DNA of 58,588 nt from Akkermansia muciniphila (GCA_945883905.1 CAMCYL010000006.1:1-58588), one strand, 5' to 3'. Counted from the stretch's first letter, positions 34,588 through 43,487 are shown. Numbers and translations: made by a program. The notes: generated by a model not told the origin, from the sequence alone.

Positions 34588-35867
34588 GAATTTCTCTCCT
34601 GAGGCAAGGAGCGCATCGATAATAAAAATCCAAGGATCAGAGGAGCCCACATTAAAAATGCAATTTGAGGAGGGAGCTCCCATTGCCCCCCAGGCGATTG
34701 AAAGTAATGATGAATCGAAAAATAAAAAAAACCGCTGATCGAAATCGCAATCGACCCCCGATTTCGCGTCAGAACAGCAAAAGGAATCATCCAAGTAAAA
34801 TACCAAGCATGCATCATGGGAGAGAAGATCCAGAGAAGAAAGAAAATCCATTCGACCGCTCTTTCATAGCTCCGAATTCGAAAGATCGTCACAAGCCAAC
34901 AAAGAGCCAACGGAAATAAAAACCAATCGTTATGCTTCAAACTTTCTTTCCAGAAATAACCGACAAAGGCAGGAATGAGTTCAACACTTCTTACATATTG
35001 AGTGAAATGCTGTGGGAAGATCTGCAAAGTCCATTCGTTCGTCCAAAAACTCAGTAAGGTCCAGGAGCCGATCATCGGCAGCGAAAGGGCGAGGAAAATT
35101 AAAAAAAGTTTTTGATGTTTTTTTGAGCAAAAGACCTGCCACAAAATCCAACCGGCGAGAGGAAGGGCGATCCATTTTAGAGCGATTCCGGCCCCAATCG
35201 CAAAAGAGGCCTGAATTAATTTTTCTTTTCGATAACAGATCCACCCGAAAACCAATGCAAGAATAAAAAGACTGTCGTAATGCCCCCCTCCAGCAAAACA
35301 ATAAATCACCAAGGGGTTCCATGCATAAAGTCGAGACTCTCTTTGTCCGAATTCACGAACGAGTAAAAAAAGAACGCTGAGATCCGCACAGGCAAAAACA
35401 GTTTTAAAGAAGAAGGGAGTTGGTGAAAGAATTGAGAAAAAAGCGAAAAGGAATTCGGCAAAGGGCGGATAGATGGCTGTTACCCCCTTGTACTCCACCG
35501 CTTTCCATACGGTATCACGAAGACCTTCCAAAAGCGCAGCCTCTGGCGGATGTAGATAGGGATTCAATCCGGAAAAAAGAACCCTCCCCTCCCAAATATA
35601 GCGATAGATATCATCTCCGGGAACCTGCCATAAAAGAATCAACCGAGGAAGGATAGCCACTCCCCAAAAAATCGCTGGAGAGAGATTTGAAACTTGAAAA
35701 CTACAAATAAAACCAAAACAAAGTAAAAGGGCTCCTAAAAGAAAAAAGGGGACCGTTCCGAACTCATTTAAACGCCCAAAAGAAAGCATCAACAGAGCCC
35801 CTCCGATAAGAAAGAGAACTGAAAAAAAAGTTGTCACATTATTTTTGGAGGAAAAAATTAATTTCAT
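34584..35867 (-). CDS. GT87/mannosyltransferase-like membrane protein
   Basis: A 427-residue polytopic membrane protein with about 10 hydrophobic segments. After the first two helices comes a loop with the acidic motif in PRLILLWQVPGDDIYRYIWE and GRVLFSGLNPYLHPPEA, which matches GT-C enzymes of the GT87/DUF2029 type that use polyprenyl-phosphate mannose. It is translationally coupled to the DUF2064 gene. This suggests that sugar transfer at the membrane follows or precedes the arsenosugar step, perhaps making a lipid-linked or extracytoplasmic product. Confidence 0.8.
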   Translation of the reverse strand: MKLIFSSKNNVTTFFSVLFLIGGALLMLSFGRLNEFGTVPFFLLGALLLCFGFICSFQVSNLSPAIFWGVAILPRLILLWQVPGDDIYRYIWEGRVLFSGLNPYLHPPEAALLEGLRDTVWKAVEYKGVTAIYPPFAEFLFAFFSILSPTPFFFKTVFACADLSVLFLLVREFGQRESRLYAWNPLVIYCFAGGGHYDSLFILALVFGWICYRKEKLIQASFAIGAGIALKWIALPLAGWILWQVFCSKKHQKLFLIFLALSLPMIGSWTLLSFWTNEWTLQIFPQHFTQYVRSVELIPAFVGYFWKESLKHNDWFLFPLALCWLVTIFRIRSYERAVEWIFFLLWIFSPMMHAWYFTWMIPFAVLTRNRGSIAISISGFFYFSIHHYFQSPGGQWELPPQIAFLMWAPLILGFLLSMRSLPQERNS

Positions 35868-35950
35868 CTCAGATAAGAGACATTAACTCTTCATTTTATT
35901 CTTAAAATAAGAAAAAAGGGCAAATACCCGTTCAATTTCTTGCTTTCCTG

Positions 35951-36790
35951 ATGCAAGCGCACTCTTATAATCCTGAGATGAACTTAGATCTTCCCATGAA
36001 TGAAGGACTCTGGTTTTTAATCGGAACCGTTCTCGTTGGAATCGGAACCTTCGTCTCCTTTCTTTCGAACCGAAATAGTACCTTCTCTCGTCGAGGAGTC
36101 CAACTCCTTCTCGGCTTTGCTTTAATCGCGCTCTCTCTCTTTCTCCTCCAGCGAGGAGAAATCATCCATCGCTGCCCGCTCACCAACGGATTTGAAGCCA
36201 CTGTTTTTCTAACCTGGGGTCTGATTCTCACTTACTTCCTCATCGGAACCTCCTACCAACTCTCCATCCTCGGATCCTTCACCGCTCCACTCGCCCTCCT
36301 CTTTCTTGTTTTAGCCGGACTCTTCGCCTCCGATCAGCCCTCCACAAATCTTGATCCCATCCGTTGGAGCTCCGAATTTCATGCCGCCATTAGTATTCTC
36401 TCCTACGGAACACTCGGACTCGCCGCCATCTGTAGCGGAATGTATCTCATCCAAGAACATCACCTCAAAAATCATACCTTCTCAGGATGGTTCAATCGAC
36501 TCCCCAGCATGGGAGATCTCGAAATTGTCCTCCATCGTCTCCTTCGTTGGGGATTTCTCTTGATGACCCTCGGAATGCTCAGTGGCCTCGCCTCTGGACT
36601 TTTTAATCAGGTCTCCTCTGTTAAACTTCTTTGGGCAACGATTGTTTGGATCTGGTATTTTGGCCTCCTCCTCTCCCCCTCTCTCCTTCGCCTCAGCCAC
36701 CGCCGTTTTGCATGGGCCGCCCTGCTCGGATATTTTCTTGTCCTCCTCTCGTTCTGGATCATGAACTCTCTATTAGGGAAAAATCCATGA
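35951..36790 (+). CDS. CcsA/HemX-like cytochrome c assembly protein
   Basis: A 279-residue membrane protein with about eight hydrophobic helices and the family pattern of the CcsA/CcmC/HemX cytochrome c assembly group: NGFEATVFLTWGLILTYFL, WSSEFHAAISILSYGTLGLA, and the late helix around LLWATIVWIWYFGLLL. The short WWD-type loop of true CcsA is not obvious, so a HemX-like role next to hemA, regulating or stabilising glutamyl-tRNA reductase, is the better reading. Its stop overlaps the hemA ATG. The first Met is uncertain; 35978 and 35996 are alternatives. Confidence 0.72.
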   Translation: MQAHSYNPEMNLDLPMNEGLWFLIGTVLVGIGTFVSFLSNRNSTFSRRGVQLLLGFALIALSLFLLQRGEIIHRCPLTNGFEATVFLTWGLILTYFLIGTSYQLSILGSFTAPLALLFLVLAGLFASDQPSTNLDPIRWSSEFHAAISILSYGTLGLAAICSGMYLIQEHHLKNHTFSGWFNRLPSMGDLEIVLHRLLRWGFLLMTLGMLSGLASGLFNQVSSVKLLWATIVWIWYFGLLLSPSLLRLSHRRFAWAALLGYFLVLLSFWIMNSLLGKNP

Positions 36791-37842
36791 CCGGACCTCG
36801 CCTCGTCTGCGGAGGAATTAGCTTTCATGAGGCTCCTGTCGAAATCTTGGAAAAGGTCTCTTTTCCAAAAGAGAGCCATCCTCAACTCCTTCGCCAACTC
36901 CAATCAGAACTCGATCTTGAGGAGATCGTCCTCCTCTCCACCTGCAATCGAGTCGAGTTTTTTGCCATTGCCAAGCCCACCTCAATCCCCTCCGTGCAAT
37001 GGCCTGATTTTCTTCAACGCTACCACCAAATCCCTGAAACCATCTCCGACCATACCTTTTGTGTCGAAGGAACCGCTTGTATCGAACATCTCTTTGAAGT
37101 CGCCTCCGGACTTCAATCCATGGTCGTTGGTGAAACTGAAATCTTCGGACAAATCAAAGAGGCCTACGAAACGGCAACAACCTATAAGACGACCGGAAAA
37201 TGGCTGCATAAACTTTTCCAATCCTCTTTCAGCGCGGCAAAAGAGGTCCGCTCTCAAACCGCCATCACTCGAGGCTCGGTCTCCGTCGGCTCGGTCTCCG
37301 TCGAACTCGCAGAGAAAATTTTTGGCTCCCTCAAAAACCGCAAAGCACTCGTTATTGGAGCAGGAGATACTAGCGAAAAAACGGCCCGCGCCCTCCAAAG
37401 TCGTGGTATCGCCTCACTCTTTGTCACCAATCGAACGGATGATCGAGCAGATCACCTCGCCCAAACCCTTCAAGGGGAGGCGATCCCATGGGATTTATGG
37501 AAAGAGAAAGCGATTGAGGTTGATATCCTCATTAGCTCAACCACAGCCCCTGATTTTCTTCTCCTTCAAGAAGAGGCGCAAACACTGATTCAACGACGAC
37601 GAGGTAATCCTCTCTTTCTCATCGATCTCGCAATCCCTCGTGATTTTGATCCCGAGATCAACAACCTCGATGGACTCTATCTCTATAATCTAGATGACCT
37701 ACAAAAAATCTCCTCGCAACATCTTCAAGACCGTGGAGGAGAGATCGAAAAAGCACGCCAAATTCTCCGGCCTCATGTTCATAAACTCATCGAATGGATC
37801 TCTAACCATAAAAAAATGACCCAATCAAAACTCAATCATTAA
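36787..37842 (+). CDS. hemA: Glutamyl-tRNA reductase
   Basis: First step of C5 heme synthesis: NADPH-dependent reduction of glutamyl-tRNA to glutamate-1-semialdehyde. Seen: GISFHEAPVEILEKVSFP, the catalytic Cys in LLSTCNRVEFFAI, MVVGETEIFGQIKEAY, SVSVELAEKIFGSLKNRKAL and the NADPH site VIGAGDTSEKTARAL. The true start is the ATG at 36787, which overlaps the upstream stop. The protein has 351 residues, about 65 fewer than Escherichia coli HemA, and the C-terminal dimerisation helix region is largely missing. The catalytic and NADPH domains are complete. Confidence 0.93.
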   Translation: MTGPRLVCGGISFHEAPVEILEKVSFPKESHPQLLRQLQSELDLEEIVLLSTCNRVEFFAIAKPTSIPSVQWPDFLQRYHQIPETISDHTFCVEGTACIEHLFEVASGLQSMVVGETEIFGQIKEAYETATTYKTTGKWLHKLFQSSFSAAKEVRSQTAITRGSVSVGSVSVELAEKIFGSLKNRKALVIGAGDTSEKTARALQSRGIASLFVTNRTDDRADHLAQTLQGEAIPWDLWKEKAIEVDILISSTTAPDFLLLQEEAQTLIQRRRGNPLFLIDLAIPRDFDPEINNLDGLYLYNLDDLQKISSQHLQDRGGEIEKARQILRPHVHKLIEWISNHKKMTQSKLNH

Positions 37843-37890
37843 TTTAAATACAAATTTACACTTCCCTCTCGCTTCTGTAATCATCAAGCC

Positions 37891-38664
37891 ATGGCTAACA
37901 ACACAAACTCCCTCATCCCTGTTTTGATCACCTCTCCCGAAGGAAAAGCAACACAACTCCTTCACCTCTCCCCCGCTGATCATACCCCCATTGCGGCACT
38001 CGATGTTCGCCCCTCGCTCCTCTTCACTCAAGAAGATAACCCTGGTCAGATCAATGATGAACTCCTCGACTTCAGCATCGAAGCGATTCGCGAAGCTCGA
38101 AAAATCGACCTCAGTGAAATCTCCGCCAGAATCGATCCCTCCATGACGAAAACCCCGAATACGTGGCCCGGACAACACTACAAACTCCTTGCCGCCATGA
38201 TAAAAAATCGGCAACCAAAACTTGTCATCGAAATCGGTACTGCAAGCGGTTACTCCTGTCTTAGTCTTAAAAAATCACTTCCCGCCGATGGGAAAATCGT
38301 CACTTTTGATATTATCCCTTGGCAACAATACCCCAATGTGGTGCTCACCGAGGAGGACTTTGCCGATGGACGCCTCAAACAGCAAATCGCCGATCTTACC
38401 CAGCCCCATGTCTTCAATTCCTTTAAAAAACTTCTCTCCCAAGCCGATTTCATCTTTGTTGACGCCGCAAAAGATGGCGTCATGGAAAAGACTTTCTTAA
38501 ATTTCTTTGAAAGCATTCCGTTTCAAAAGCCGCTCTTTATATTCTTCGATGATATCCGCCTCTGGAACATGCTCGAAATTTGGCGCGAAATCAAACGCCC
38601 CAAAATCGACCTCACCTCCTTCGGAAGCTGGAGCGGCAGCGGTCTCATTCACTGGATTCCTTAA
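37891..38664 (+). CDS. Class I SAM methyltransferase (O-methyltransferase-like)
   Basis: A 257-residue Rossmann-fold methyltransferase. The SAM motif is LVIEIGTASGYSCLSLKKSL near residue 112; the acidic post-motif is KIVTFDIIPW and the metal/substrate-type segment is ADFIFVDAAKDGVMEKTF. The arrangement resembles catechol/caffeoyl-CoA O-methyltransferases. An N-terminal extension of about 80 residues precedes it. The substrate is unknown. It follows hemA by about 50 bases and may be co-transcribed. Confidence 0.78.
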   Translation: MANNTNSLIPVLITSPEGKATQLLHLSPADHTPIAALDVRPSLLFTQEDNPGQINDELLDFSIEAIREARKIDLSEISARIDPSMTKTPNTWPGQHYKLLAAMIKNRQPKLVIEIGTASGYSCLSLKKSLPADGKIVTFDIIPWQQYPNVVLTEEDFADGRLKQQIADLTQPHVFNSFKKLLSQADFIFVDAAKDGVMEKTFLNFFESIPFQKPLFIFFDDIRLWNMLEIWREIKRPKIDLTSFGSWSGSGLIHWIP

Positions 38665-38669
38665 AATTC

Positions 38670-38705
38670 AATCCAAAAACAGTTCTCGCGCACTCCCATC
38701 GCAGA
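38670..38705 (+). repeat. Remnant of TIR element end
   Basis: AACAGTTCTCGCGCA (inside 38680-38700), with an AAATTCAATCC lead-in, matches the left end of the TIR elements near 15412 and 58490. Only about 35 bases are similar, so this is a degenerate or solo end in the gap between the methyltransferase and HD genes. Confidence 0.45.
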
Positions 38706-38884
38706 GCGAAAATCCAAAAGGCAATCCGTCTGACCATAGGCCTCAACCTAAGTAAAAACGGGGTTCACCGCGGTGAAAATTAGATTTTCTCTTCTCCTTA
38801 AGTTAACGCACATGGTCAGCTAATGGGAAAAAACACGATGAAATCGTTGCATTTTAAAATACCCTTCTCTAATGATATTGCTCA

Positions 38885-39499
38885 ATGTATCTCCCTTTTC
38901 CTGAAGTGGATTCACTTCTAAAAAAATATGAGACGGAACCGGAACATGTTTTCCACGTCGCCACTTTAACCCTTCAGCTTTTCGATCAACTCCACCCTTG
39001 GCATCAACTCCCCCCCCGTGATCGAGAACTCCTCCATGCCGCCGCCCTCCTTCATGACATCGGATGGTCCCAAACAACCGATGGAAAGGGTCACCACAAG
39101 GAATCCCTTCGTTTAATTGATCAATCGACCTGGAGCTCAATCACTCACGAAGAGAAAAATATCCTCGCACAATCCGCTCGCTATCATCGAAAATCGATTC
39201 CCAATGCAAAACATGATCGTTTTATCCTCCTTCCTGCTTTAGAACAAATCAGGGTCCAAAAACTCTCCTCTCTTCTCCGAATCGGAGATGCCCTTGATCG
39301 CACTCACCGCCAACTGATCCAAAAAATTACGGTCATTATCCTCGATCATGAATTTCATTTTAAGCTCCTCTCTCCATCCCCTCTCGAAGCAGAAATTAAA
39401 ATGGCTGAAAACAAATCCGACCTTCTCCAACAAATCTCAGGTAAACAACTTTTTTTTAAAGTTGAAACCCTCTTCAAAAAAAATACTCTCTCTTTATGA
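38885..39499 (+). CDS. HD-domain phosphohydrolase-like protein
   Basis: A 204-residue HD-superfamily protein. HVATLTLQLFDQL is the first metal His, LLHAAALLHDIGWSQ the HD motif, and RYHRKSIPNAKHDRFI with SSLLRIGDALDRTH supply later ligands. The layout resembles the C-terminal HD domain of the Ppx/GppA exopolyphosphatases, without the actin-like part. It is coupled by ATGA overlap to a nucleotidyltransferase, which suggests paired nucleotide chemistry. The substrate is unknown. Confidence 0.82.
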   Translation: MYLPFPEVDSLLKKYETEPEHVFHVATLTLQLFDQLHPWHQLPPRDRELLHAAALLHDIGWSQTTDGKGHHKESLRLIDQSTWSSITHEEKNILAQSARYHRKSIPNAKHDRFILLPALEQIRVQKLSSLLRIGDALDRTHRQLIQKITVIILDHEFHFKLLSPSPLEAEIKMAENKSDLLQQISGKQLFFKVETLFKKNTLSL

Positions 39500-40014
39500 C
39501 CGCTGCTCAAGCCTACAATTTTGCCTCCTCAGGAGGAGCAAACGATTTTGCAGAAGTCATTGCGATTTGCGAAAAATCAGGGCCTTATTGCTTAATCGGA
39601 GGACTTGCGCTCAATAGTTATATTGATCCTGTTTACACCTTGGATGCCGATTTAGTCGTTGCAGGAAGCTCGTTAGAAGAGCTTACTCAAAAACTTTTAA
39701 AGGCAGGATTTGAAGTTGAGGATTTTCCTTACACCTTAAATGCAATCAAGCCGATGAGTGATCTGCGAATTCAATTCACCAAAATGCCTGAGTACGCCCA
39801 TTTTCCCTCTCGTGCAGTGATTAAGTCGGTTTTTGGAATTCAAGTGAAGGTTTCAAGTATCGAAGATTTATTAGCAGGGAAAATACTCGCCTTCAGCGAT
39901 CCGACAAGACGACTCTCAAAAAGAAAAAAAGATGAATTAGATTTAATCCGAATTGGAGAGAGCTATCCTCATTTAATTTCTCTTATGCCCAACGTCATTC
40001 AAGATCAATTTTAA
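39496..40014 (+). CDS. AbiEii/DUF6036-like nucleotidyltransferase
   Basis: A 172-residue protein with a minimal nucleotidyltransferase fold: IGGLALNSYID (GG motif) followed by LDADLVV (DxD), then VSSIEDLLAGKILAFSD and RKKDELDLIRI, which are typical of the AbiEii/DUF6036 group. Members include toxins of type IV toxin-antitoxin systems, but there is no AbiEi partner here. Instead it is coupled to an HD-domain gene. Base composition is more AT-rich than the hemA region. A toxin-like or housekeeping transferase role cannot be decided. Confidence 0.75.
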   Translation: MTAAQAYNFASSGGANDFAEVIAICEKSGPYCLIGGLALNSYIDPVYTLDADLVVAGSSLEELTQKLLKAGFEVEDFPYTLNAIKPMSDLRIQFTKMPEYAHFPSRAVIKSVFGIQVKVSSIEDLLAGKILAFSDPTRRLSKRKKDELDLIRIGESYPHLISLMPNVIQDQF

Positions 40015-40027
40015 CTTAGTTACCAAT

Positions 40028-41752
40028 TTACTCCTTCTTCTTCATCCATCGAGGACTGTCAGAAAAATAAATATAGGCCTCCTGACCAGAGCCTAGTTTT
40101 GGCGGGAGCCCCGTTACACTGGTTAAAGGAAAATTCGCAGGAAGCCCCGTTCGTGTCACAATTTTCTCATAATCAATAAGAGCAGGGGATTTAATCTCAC
40201 TAATTTTTTGATCAAGCGTTATAGGACTGATCAACATCGCTGAAAGTGGACTCACATAATCATGAATCCAATATAAATCTTTAATCTTCACAGGAAGCCA
40301 AAGGGAAGTACGCCCGCCATACCACGCCGTCGCCCACGGCATATCGGTAACAATTACTTCATTTTTTTCGCTCCATTCGGTTGAAATTTTAATGATCAAA
40401 GGATAATAGGGAGGAAAACGAACCGGAATCTCCCTCGGAGGAGCTAACGTCAGAAGATAGGGAATCGCATTTAAGCCAATAAAAAGACCAATAATCGTTT
40501 TTGCGATCATAGGATGCCTTAACTCCATGCGATCTAATAATATATAGAAAAAAGCAGCCCCACAAATAATGAGTAGCGGTAAAACAAAAACGACCATATT
40601 CCATGCACTCGTAAGTCCAGGATACGCATTAACAAAAGAACCCCCTAAAACAAAAAACGGCAACAAAATAAAAACTCCGTACTGAAAAATACGCGCTCGC
40701 TCACGACGAAAAAGATGGAAAACGGAGGCAAAACCAAGAATCGCCGCAAAACTCCCTCCCAAGATTCCTTGTAAATTTTGCATCGTATGCCCCGCCGCTT
40801 GAACCATATGAATCACAACCATTTTTAAATAGGAAAAGGTTTGCTCCGATTGAAGAAGGCAAAACTCATTATCGGACATACTATTACTACTTCCCCATCC
40901 CCCCATCACATTTCCTGTTAAATAATAATTCCGAATTAAGTAAGGAACGACAGGAACGGAAAATCCAATTCCGTAAAGAAAGAGAACCCAGAGCTTCGTT
41001 CGGAATGCAACCGCTGACAGAAGCAGCATCGGAATCAAAACCCAAATTAAAGAAAGCCGTGAAAGCACGGATAGTCCAAAAACAAACCCAGAAACAGCAA
41101 TCATTGCGATCATCCTCTGAAATCTATTCTTTTCTTGAGAAATCATTCCCTCATTCAGTAAAAACCACGAAGCGGTTAGAAGCAACATCACCAACGAAGT
41201 CGAAAGCCCAGAAATTGAAAAACTCCAGATCAGATTAGAAACTAAAAACAAAGCCGAGGATAAAAGTCCTACCCTCCCATCAAATAATCGTGCTCCAAAA
41301 ACTAAAATAATTAAAGCGGTCAAATAGGTGCAAAGCACATTAAAAAAACAGATCACCCATTCTGCCCTAAAAGGAGAATCCCTCATCTCGGCCTCACTAA
41401 CCTCATAAGGCCTCCCCGTCATCTTAAATAAGCCCCCTAAAATATAGGGATAAAGAGGGGCTTGATAAATTTCCGGAAATGATTCTAACTTATTTTCGCT
41501 CTTACTCTTAAGTCGTTCTTGAAAAAGAGTGATCGCCTGCGGTCGTATCCACTGTGTCGTAAACCCCTTTCCCTCCGCAATCTGTCTCCCCACTTGTCCT
41601 GCATCCATTGCCTCTCTCTCTTTAAATCCATGAAACTCAGAGACAAGATACCATAACGAAAGGACGCCGATCAAAGCCGCCATGAGCAACTTATTCATCC
41701 ACGCCTTGCCCTTACCTAACTCTAAAGAATACAGAAGTTCGTGCAGTGTCAT
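40028..41752 (-). CDS. GT39-like polytopic glycosyltransferase
   Basis: A 574-residue membrane protein with about 11 hydrophobic segments. The first loop contains REAMDAGQVGRQIAEGKGF and FPEIYQAPLYPYILGGLFKM, the PMT/GT39 arrangement of an acidic residue and a P-x-YP-type motif. The C-terminal part (about residues 440-574) is soluble and contains VIVTDMPWATAWYGGRTSLW. Its ATG overlaps the stop of the sigma-54 regulator as ATGA, so the two are co-expressed. Substrate unknown; it is convergent with the nucleotidyltransferase. Confidence 0.75.
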   Translation of the reverse strand: MTLHELLYSLELGKGKAWMNKLLMAALIGVLSLWYLVSEFHGFKEREAMDAGQVGRQIAEGKGFTTQWIRPQAITLFQERLKSKSENKLESFPEIYQAPLYPYILGGLFKMTGRPYEVSEAEMRDSPFRAEWVICFFNVLCTYLTALIILVFGARLFDGRVGLLSSALFLVSNLIWSFSISGLSTSLVMLLLTASWFLLNEGMISQEKNRFQRMIAMIAVSGFVFGLSVLSRLSLIWVLIPMLLLSAVAFRTKLWVLFLYGIGFSVPVVPYLIRNYYLTGNVMGGWGSSNSMSDNEFCLLQSEQTFSYLKMVVIHMVQAAGHTMQNLQGILGGSFAAILGFASVFHLFRRERARIFQYGVFILLPFFVLGGSFVNAYPGLTSAWNMVVFVLPLLIICGAAFFYILLDRMELRHPMIAKTIIGLFIGLNAIPYLLTLAPPREIPVRFPPYYPLIIKISTEWSEKNEVIVTDMPWATAWYGGRTSLWLPVKIKDLYWIHDYVSPLSAMLISPITLDQKISEIKSPALIDYEKIVTRTGLPANFPLTSVTGLPPKLGSGQEAYIYFSDSPRWMKKKE

Positions 41753-43131
41753 ATCTCCTCAATTTTATAGTCGTTTAACTTTCGATGCAATGTTCTTCGG
41801 CTAATTCCTAATTTAACCGCCGCCTCGGTCTTATTTCCATGACTCGAGCGGAGGGCCATCAAAATCATTTTTTTCTCCATCTCCTCTAAGTTTAAACTCT
41901 CGGAATTCAATCCCGAAAAACTTTTAAGACTCACAGGAGCAGACGTAAAAACTCGTTCAGGCAAATCCTGTACCCCAATCTTCTCCCCCCTCGCTAAAAC
42001 CACTCCATGCTCTATGGCCATACGCAATTCCCGAACATTTCCCGGCCAACGATATTGTAACAAGGCCTGCAAAGCCTCGGTCGTTAATCCACTCACACTC
42101 TTACTATTTTCTTTCGCTAAGCTCCTGACAAACGAATCCACCAATAACGGGATATCCTCTTTTCGCTCTCGAAGCGGGGGCAAAACAATTCGAATCACAT
42201 TCAATCGAAAAAATAAGTCGTCACGAAATTTCCCCTCCTCCACCCTCTTTTCCAAATTCCGATTCGTCGCAGCGATCACTCGGACATCGACTTGAAACGT
42301 CTGATTGCTCCCGACTCGCTGTATCGTCCTCTCTCCAAGAACCCGTAAAAGTTTCACTTGAGTCGCAGGATCGATCTCCCCAATCTCATCTAAAAAAATA
42401 GACCCATGATTCGCCTCTTCAAAACGTCCAATCCGTTTCTCCATCGCCCCAGTAAAAGCCCCTTTTTCATGCCCAAATAATTCACTCTCTAAAAGTTGCG
42501 GAGAGAGGGCCGCACAATGAACCGCAGAAAAATGATTTTCGCGGCGACTACTTAATTGATGCAACGCTTTTGCGACAAGCTCCTTTCCTGTTCCACTCTC
42601 TCCTTCAATTAATATCGTAGCGCGAGAATTGGCCACTTGTTGGATTTTATCAAATACCTCTCGCATCACCGGAGTTGATCCAATCAAATTCTCCAAACCA
42701 AACTTCTGATTCAACGCCTGCTTGAGATCTCGATTTTCACTCTCAACCCGCCTTGACTTCAAGGCTCGAAGCAGCGTTATCTCAATTTCATCTAAATTGA
42801 GGGGCTTGGTCACATAATCGTATGCCCCTTTTCTCATCGCCTCAATCGCTGTCTCCACCGATCCATAAGCCGTCATCATCACGCACAAAGGAGGCTTAGG
42901 GAGGGTTCGCAGACGCATTAGTAAATCAAGTCCATTATCCCCCCCCAATTTAATATCACAAAGAACGAGCTCTAAAGTCTCCGCCTGTAAAATATTCCAT
43001 GCCGACGCAATGTCAGGGGCTAAGTAAACTTCAAAATGATCGGAAAATGCGCGCCGCAATCCATCCCGAGTATTCTTCTCATCCTCAACAATCAATAAAC
43101 CGGGAAGATTCGCTGGAAATTCAATAGCCAT
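41749..43131 (-). CDS. Sigma-54-dependent response regulator (NtrC family)
   Basis: A 460-residue regulator: receiver domain (residues 10-125, phospho-acceptor Asp59 in LVLCDIKLGG and Lys in YVTKPLNLDE), AAA+ domain (about 145-375) with Walker A GESGTGKELVAKAL, the sigma-54-contacting GAFTGA loop and GSIFLDEIGEI, and a Fis-type HTH (NKTEAAVKLGISRRTLHRKL) at the end. All parts look functional. No histidine kinase lies nearby, so it is an orphan in this window. It is coupled to a GT39-like gene, which may belong to its regulon. Confidence 0.94.
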   Translation of the reverse strand: MAIEFPANLPGLLIVEDEKNTRDGLRRAFSDHFEVYLAPDIASAWNILQAETLELVLCDIKLGGDNGLDLLMRLRTLPKPPLCVMMTAYGSVETAIEAMRKGAYDYVTKPLNLDEIEITLLRALKSRRVESENRDLKQALNQKFGLENLIGSTPVMREVFDKIQQVANSRATILIEGESGTGKELVAKALHQLSSRRENHFSAVHCAALSPQLLESELFGHEKGAFTGAMEKRIGRFEEANHGSIFLDEIGEIDPATQVKLLRVLGERTIQRVGSNQTFQVDVRVIAATNRNLEKRVEEGKFRDDLFFRLNVIRIVLPPLRERKEDIPLLVDSFVRSLAKENSKSVSGLTTEALQALLQYRWPGNVRELRMAIEHGVVLARGEKIGVQDLPERVFTSAPVSLKSFSGLNSESLNLEEMEKKMILMALRSSHGNKTEAAVKLGISRRTLHRKLNDYKIEEI

Positions 43132-43181
43132 AGAGGAGACATTTTGTCCCTATTTCCTTAAAAATCAATCTCTGAAAAAAC

Positions 43182-43487
43182 CTAAATTCTCCCCAAAATC
43201 TCACGAATCTCCGCCTCCGGTCCCTCATGCTTTTGGGAAACCGCTAATTCTAATCCCCTTTGATAATACTCTCTGGCCTTTATGAAGTCCCCTCTTTGCA
43301 TGAACAACTTTCCAAGGAGCATCACAACGACCATCCAATCCGGTTTTTTTTGAATGCAAAATTCTAAATGAGGAATCGCTGAATCGGCCTGCTCCTGATC
43401 CATAAGCCCTTTTGCTAAACTGAACCGAAATAACTCGTTTTCAGGAAATCTCTGAACCCGTTGCTCTAACTGCTGAAGATCGCTCAC
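43182..43487 (-). CDS. Small TPR protein at the end of the ACIII operon
   Basis: A 101-residue protein with about two and a half tetratricopeptide units (for example FRFSLAKGLMDQEQADSAIP and VVMLLGKLFMQRGDFIKARE). There is no signal peptide. The start is GTG, overlapping the cytochrome c stop (TAGTG). Its position suggests a helper in assembly of the upstream respiratory complex, but this is inference from location. Confidence 0.65.
   Translation of the reverse strand: MSDLQQLEQRVQRFPENELFRFSLAKGLMDQEQADSAIPHLEFCIQKKPDWMVVVMLLGKLFMQRGDFIKAREYYQRGLELAVSQKHEGPEAEIREILGRI

Noticed and set aside
34588-34851. 88-codon N-terminal extension of the DUF2064 gene
   Set aside because: It lies inside the GT87-like gene in another frame; the ATGA overlap at 34584-34587 and the family start favour the shorter protein.
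36631-36786. 52-codon extension of hemA
   Set aside because: It overlaps the upstream membrane protein gene; the ATG at 36787 forms an ATGA overlap and begins the conserved region.
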